Positions 61,585-64,000 of a DNA stretch of 64,000 nt are shown here, piece by piece. Location of the stretch: positions 372,001 through 436,000 of the forward strand of contig BGKB01000017.1 of assembly GCA_003116975.1 (NCBI GenBank), written 5' to 3'. This stretch comes from Aurantiochytrium sp. KH105. Its lineage: Eukaryota > Sar > Bigyra > Thraustochytrida > Thraustochytriidae. Under the pieces are notes generated by a model. It had not been told where the DNA came from. It made no database searches and saw only the letters and a program-made list of their open reading frames with translations. The position numbers and the translations under genes were made by a program. Every line of letters starts with the position of its first letter. Within the stretch, counting starts at the first letter, position 1.

Positions 61585-63960
61585 ATGGCTCGGTTATCGT
61601 CGCAGGGCAAGACCATCTTTGGCTTTGCCGTAATGCTCTTTGCCATGGGGCTTTTCCTAACTCGTATGGAGTGGACGGTCATCAATTCAAGCGAAGACTC
61701 CTTTGAAGTCTTGAGCTCATCTAGTACTGCTGACCGAGAGCAAAAAAGCTCCCTCTGTCGACCTGACGGCAGACAGCACTTTGTTCTTTGGCTGTACGAC
61801 GCCGCGGCGCCCGGCGACGCAGTGTGCCCGGACGATACCGTCATCTGCGCGTATGCACGCTGTCGAGAAGCGTTTCCAGACAGTGCGAGCATCAATCTGC
61901 GCGAACTTGCTCGATTCTCCAAGTACGAGCGCTTCATCGCCCATCACGCCTTTCAGAAGATCAGGCTCGGCATGGACTTTCCGCATCACGTTCAGTCTAT
62001 TGCAATCCTCCTCAAAGCCGCAGACTCCTCGTATGCCTGCGCGCGGACCTTGGGTGAGCCTAGGGCAGACGCCATATGCTCCGAGCAACTGGCCAACTTT
62101 GCCGACTATGATCCAGAAGCCGACGATGTCGCCCCAATATTGCGGCCTACGTTCAACGTGGACATGCCCGAGTTCTATTCAGTTCTTGACTACGAAGAGC
62201 AGGTGCAAGCGCACCCAAATCTCGGCAACGCTGGAGATGAAATGCAAGTGTTTGGGGGCAGTCAATTTTTTCCCCATGTCACTGACTTTATCGAGCGCGA
62301 CAAGCACCTCCCTGAAAGCCGCGGGCATATAGTTTTGAACGCATGGTGGGGGTACGACATTCCTTGGCTCTCAGATCTTGAGACTGTCAATCCAATTGCT
62401 GTCTCAATGCACGTGAGCGGTGCCGCGCAAAAGATGGTCCAAAAAAATATTGAATGGTTCAAAAGCTACAATGCGCGCTACGGCGCGATTGGAGCGCGCG
62501 ACACGGCCACGCATGCATTCTTCCAAAGGATCGGCATTCGCTCGTACTTTAGCGCATGTATGACGCTCACCATCGACGTGGGCAGCCGTCACAACCCAAG
62601 CCGCTTTGGGGTCGTGCGTAATACCATCTACAACATCGACGCGCGAGGCGGGCCCTACCCCCCCGGAGCAACAGATCCAATCAAAAGGCTTCCCCAAGGA
62701 ATTCAGTCCCTCAAGACCATCTGGCCTTTCAGAGTCAAGCGCTACGAATACGCGTACGGTCTTGCAACGCAATATGCGGAAAACGCCAAAGTGGTCGTCA
62801 CAAGTCGGATCCACTCCGCTCTCCCCGCCAACGCGCAGGGTGCATCGGTCATTTTCGTAGACACCCCAAAGCTCCCGGGTGGCGGAGGCAATCGCACTGC
62901 TGGGCTTCTGGAGCTCTTTCATGTCCAAAAGGAAGGGGAACTCTGGAAATTTGACGTCAACCAAATGCCAGCGAATCCTGGTGTTCACAAGTCAGATCGC
63001 TATCGCGCAGCTTTTTGGAACACTTTTCGGCGCCGCTCCAAGATTTACGAAGACTCTGCGAGACTTTTTGGTTACATTCCTCTTTTACGTTTGGGCAAGG
63101 GCGTGCACTTCGAAAGCGAACCGCTTCACGATTCATTCCACTTTGTTTTCAACGAGGATGCTGCTACAATCACATGGCGCATGGTACGCGCCGTCGAGTT
63201 TGTTCTTTACCATCATCCGAATGCTCGAGTCGTGATTTACAGCAACACGCTCTCCCCTACGCAGTCTCGCTTTGCAGTCCTGGCAGAAGCGGGCTACGAT
63301 GTTTTCGTTGAGCCGTATGATGTCAATGCGCTTGCAGGACATGCAAATTTAGATGCAAAAACACTTTCGCGTGTTCACGAGGTGCTCGAGAATATTCAGT
63401 CCAGCAAGTATGCACGCCTCCACGAGAGCCAACTTGTCCGTCTCCTTGCTCTTTACTCGCGAGGAGGCGTCTATCTCGACATGGACCGTTTTGTTGTTAC
63501 ACCCTTCAAGCTCGCCGTTAACGATGTCTGGAATTCCGGTACGGATCCGTTCGCGGCATTGATCTTCCAAGCGGGCTCAAAAGTCCTCGAGACACTCGTC
63601 AAGGAATACCTGGCCGCTTATCGGCCTGACTGCATGTCTTGCGCGGGCAAACAAGCGATCGAGCGGGCGTCGTCGCGCCATCGGGCTGCTTCAGAAGCCA
63701 ACGCCAAAGTTCCTCAAAAGTTCAGTCCTCTGGATGCAGCCGATGTGAAGCGCTGTTTTACCGCCAAAGAATCTTCGCCGGAGCGGAAGCTTGCTGACAC
63801 AGTTTGGGCCGTCAACATTGACACCATCAGTACGAAGCAGTACAAGAGCACTTTGCAGGGATCGTTTTGCGACTATCTTTTCCACAAGTTTTGCGTTCTC
63901 TGCGATGAAGTGCGAACGTCTGCGTCTTCCCTTGAAGCGATATCAGCCTATCCGGCCTAA
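61585..63960 (+). CDS. Type II membrane pyruvyltransferase-like / DXD glycosyltransferase fusion
   Basis: 791 residues from ATG 61585; an in-frame ATG at 61441 would add 48 residues and a second hydrophobic run, which I do not favour. Residues about 10-28 (IFGFAVMLFAMGLFL) form a signal anchor, typical of Golgi enzymes. About 190-440 resembles the polysaccharide pyruvyl transferase family (NAWWGYDIPWL, GAIGARD, VVVTSRIHSALPANAQGASV). About 520-790 resembles the GT32/A4GALT-type sugar transferase family: ARVVIYSNTLS, SQLVRLLALYSRGGVYLDMD with the DXD metal-binding motif at about residue 631, then WNSGTDPF. The two are fused in one intronless frame. It probably builds a pyruvylated or otherwise acidic glycan; the reactions are inferred from family. 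Confidence 0.8.
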   Translation: MARLSSQGKTIFGFAVMLFAMGLFLTRMEWTVINSSEDSFEVLSSSSTADREQKSSLCRPDGRQHFVLWLYDAAAPGDAVCPDDTVICAYARCREAFPDSASINLRELARFSKYERFIAHHAFQKIRLGMDFPHHVQSIAILLKAADSSYACARTLGEPRADAICSEQLANFADYDPEADDVAPILRPTFNVDMPEFYSVLDYEEQVQAHPNLGNAGDEMQVFGGSQFFPHVTDFIERDKHLPESRGHIVLNAWWGYDIPWLSDLETVNPIAVSMHVSGAAQKMVQKNIEWFKSYNARYGAIGARDTATHAFFQRIGIRSYFSACMTLTIDVGSRHNPSRFGVVRNTIYNIDARGGPYPPGATDPIKRLPQGIQSLKTIWPFRVKRYEYAYGLATQYAENAKVVVTSRIHSALPANAQGASVIFVDTPKLPGGGGNRTAGLLELFHVQKEGELWKFDVNQMPANPGVHKSDRYRAAFWNTFRRRSKIYEDSARLFGYIPLLRLGKGVHFESEPLHDSFHFVFNEDAATITWRMVRAVEFVLYHHPNARVVIYSNTLSPTQSRFAVLAEAGYDVFVEPYDVNALAGHANLDAKTLSRVHEVLENIQSSKYARLHESQLVRLLALYSRGGVYLDMDRFVVTPFKLAVNDVWNSGTDPFAALIFQAGSKVLETLVKEYLAAYRPDCMSCAGKQAIERASSRHRAASEANAKVPQKFSPLDAADVKRCFTAKESSPERKLADTVWAVNIDTISTKQYKSTLQGSFCDYLFHKFCVLCDEVRTSASSLEAISAYPA

Positions 63961-64000
63961 ATCCGATTTGCAGATAACAGCAATCTTTTCCGTCTTCTTT

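Overview
This is nuclear DNA of a unicellular eukaryote. The evidence is spliceosomal introns (GTAAGT or GTACGT donors, TACTAAC-like branch sites, CAG acceptors), a kinesin-14, a CAMK-type kinase, a complex I NDUFB10 subunit, O-phosphoseryl-tRNA:selenocysteine synthase (SEPSECS), ABCC transporters and a TIR-NACHT-WD40 protein. The gene set, GC-rich coding DNA and mostly intronless large genes would suit a heterotrophic stramenopile such as a thraustochytrid; that placement is inference, not proof.

Layout. 1-3.84 kb: two coiled-coil proteins (minus) and a YdcF/DUF218-like protein (plus). 4.0-22.1 kb: a cluster of leucine-rich-repeat (LRR) type I membrane proteins. Four genes have intact splicing models (A minus, B, D, E plus) and one truncated pseudogene (C minus) lies among them. 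A and B form a ~3 kb-arm inverted repeat around a CAG-repeat spacer. 22.3-24.3 kb: a divergent pair, a CENP-H-like kinetochore candidate and NDUFB10. 24.9-39.9 kb: three tandem ABCC (MRP-type) transporters, all minus. 40.8-42.9 kb: a 248-bp tandem repeat, then SEPSECS. 43.2-48.2 kb: kinesin-14 and a polyQ, probably myristoylated CAMK-like kinase. 49.5-52.6 kb: a lipocalin, a convergent protein with Sfi1-like motifs and a GNAT acetyltransferase. 54.9-59.5 kb: a TIR-NACHT-WD40 STAND protein with an assembly gap inside its WD40 array. 61.6-64.0 kb: a type II membrane protein joining a pyruvyltransferase-like domain to a DXD glycosyltransferase.

The most striking system is the LRR cluster. In four genes every internal exon is exactly 69 nt, begins and ends in the same phase, and encodes exactly one 23-residue LRR (45 such exons in total). 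Introns fall into two alternating, strongly conserved classes, so the locus is built of two-exon cassettes. Gene copies differ in cassette number (12, 12, 10, 11 LRRs), stalk length and tail, and sit in inverted and direct duplications. This looks like an architecture that could generate receptor diversity by recombination between introns. The TIR-NACHT-WD40 gene, with near-identical 120-bp WD40 repeats, is a second repeat-based recognition-type gene 33 kb away. The joint immune or self-recognition role is inference.
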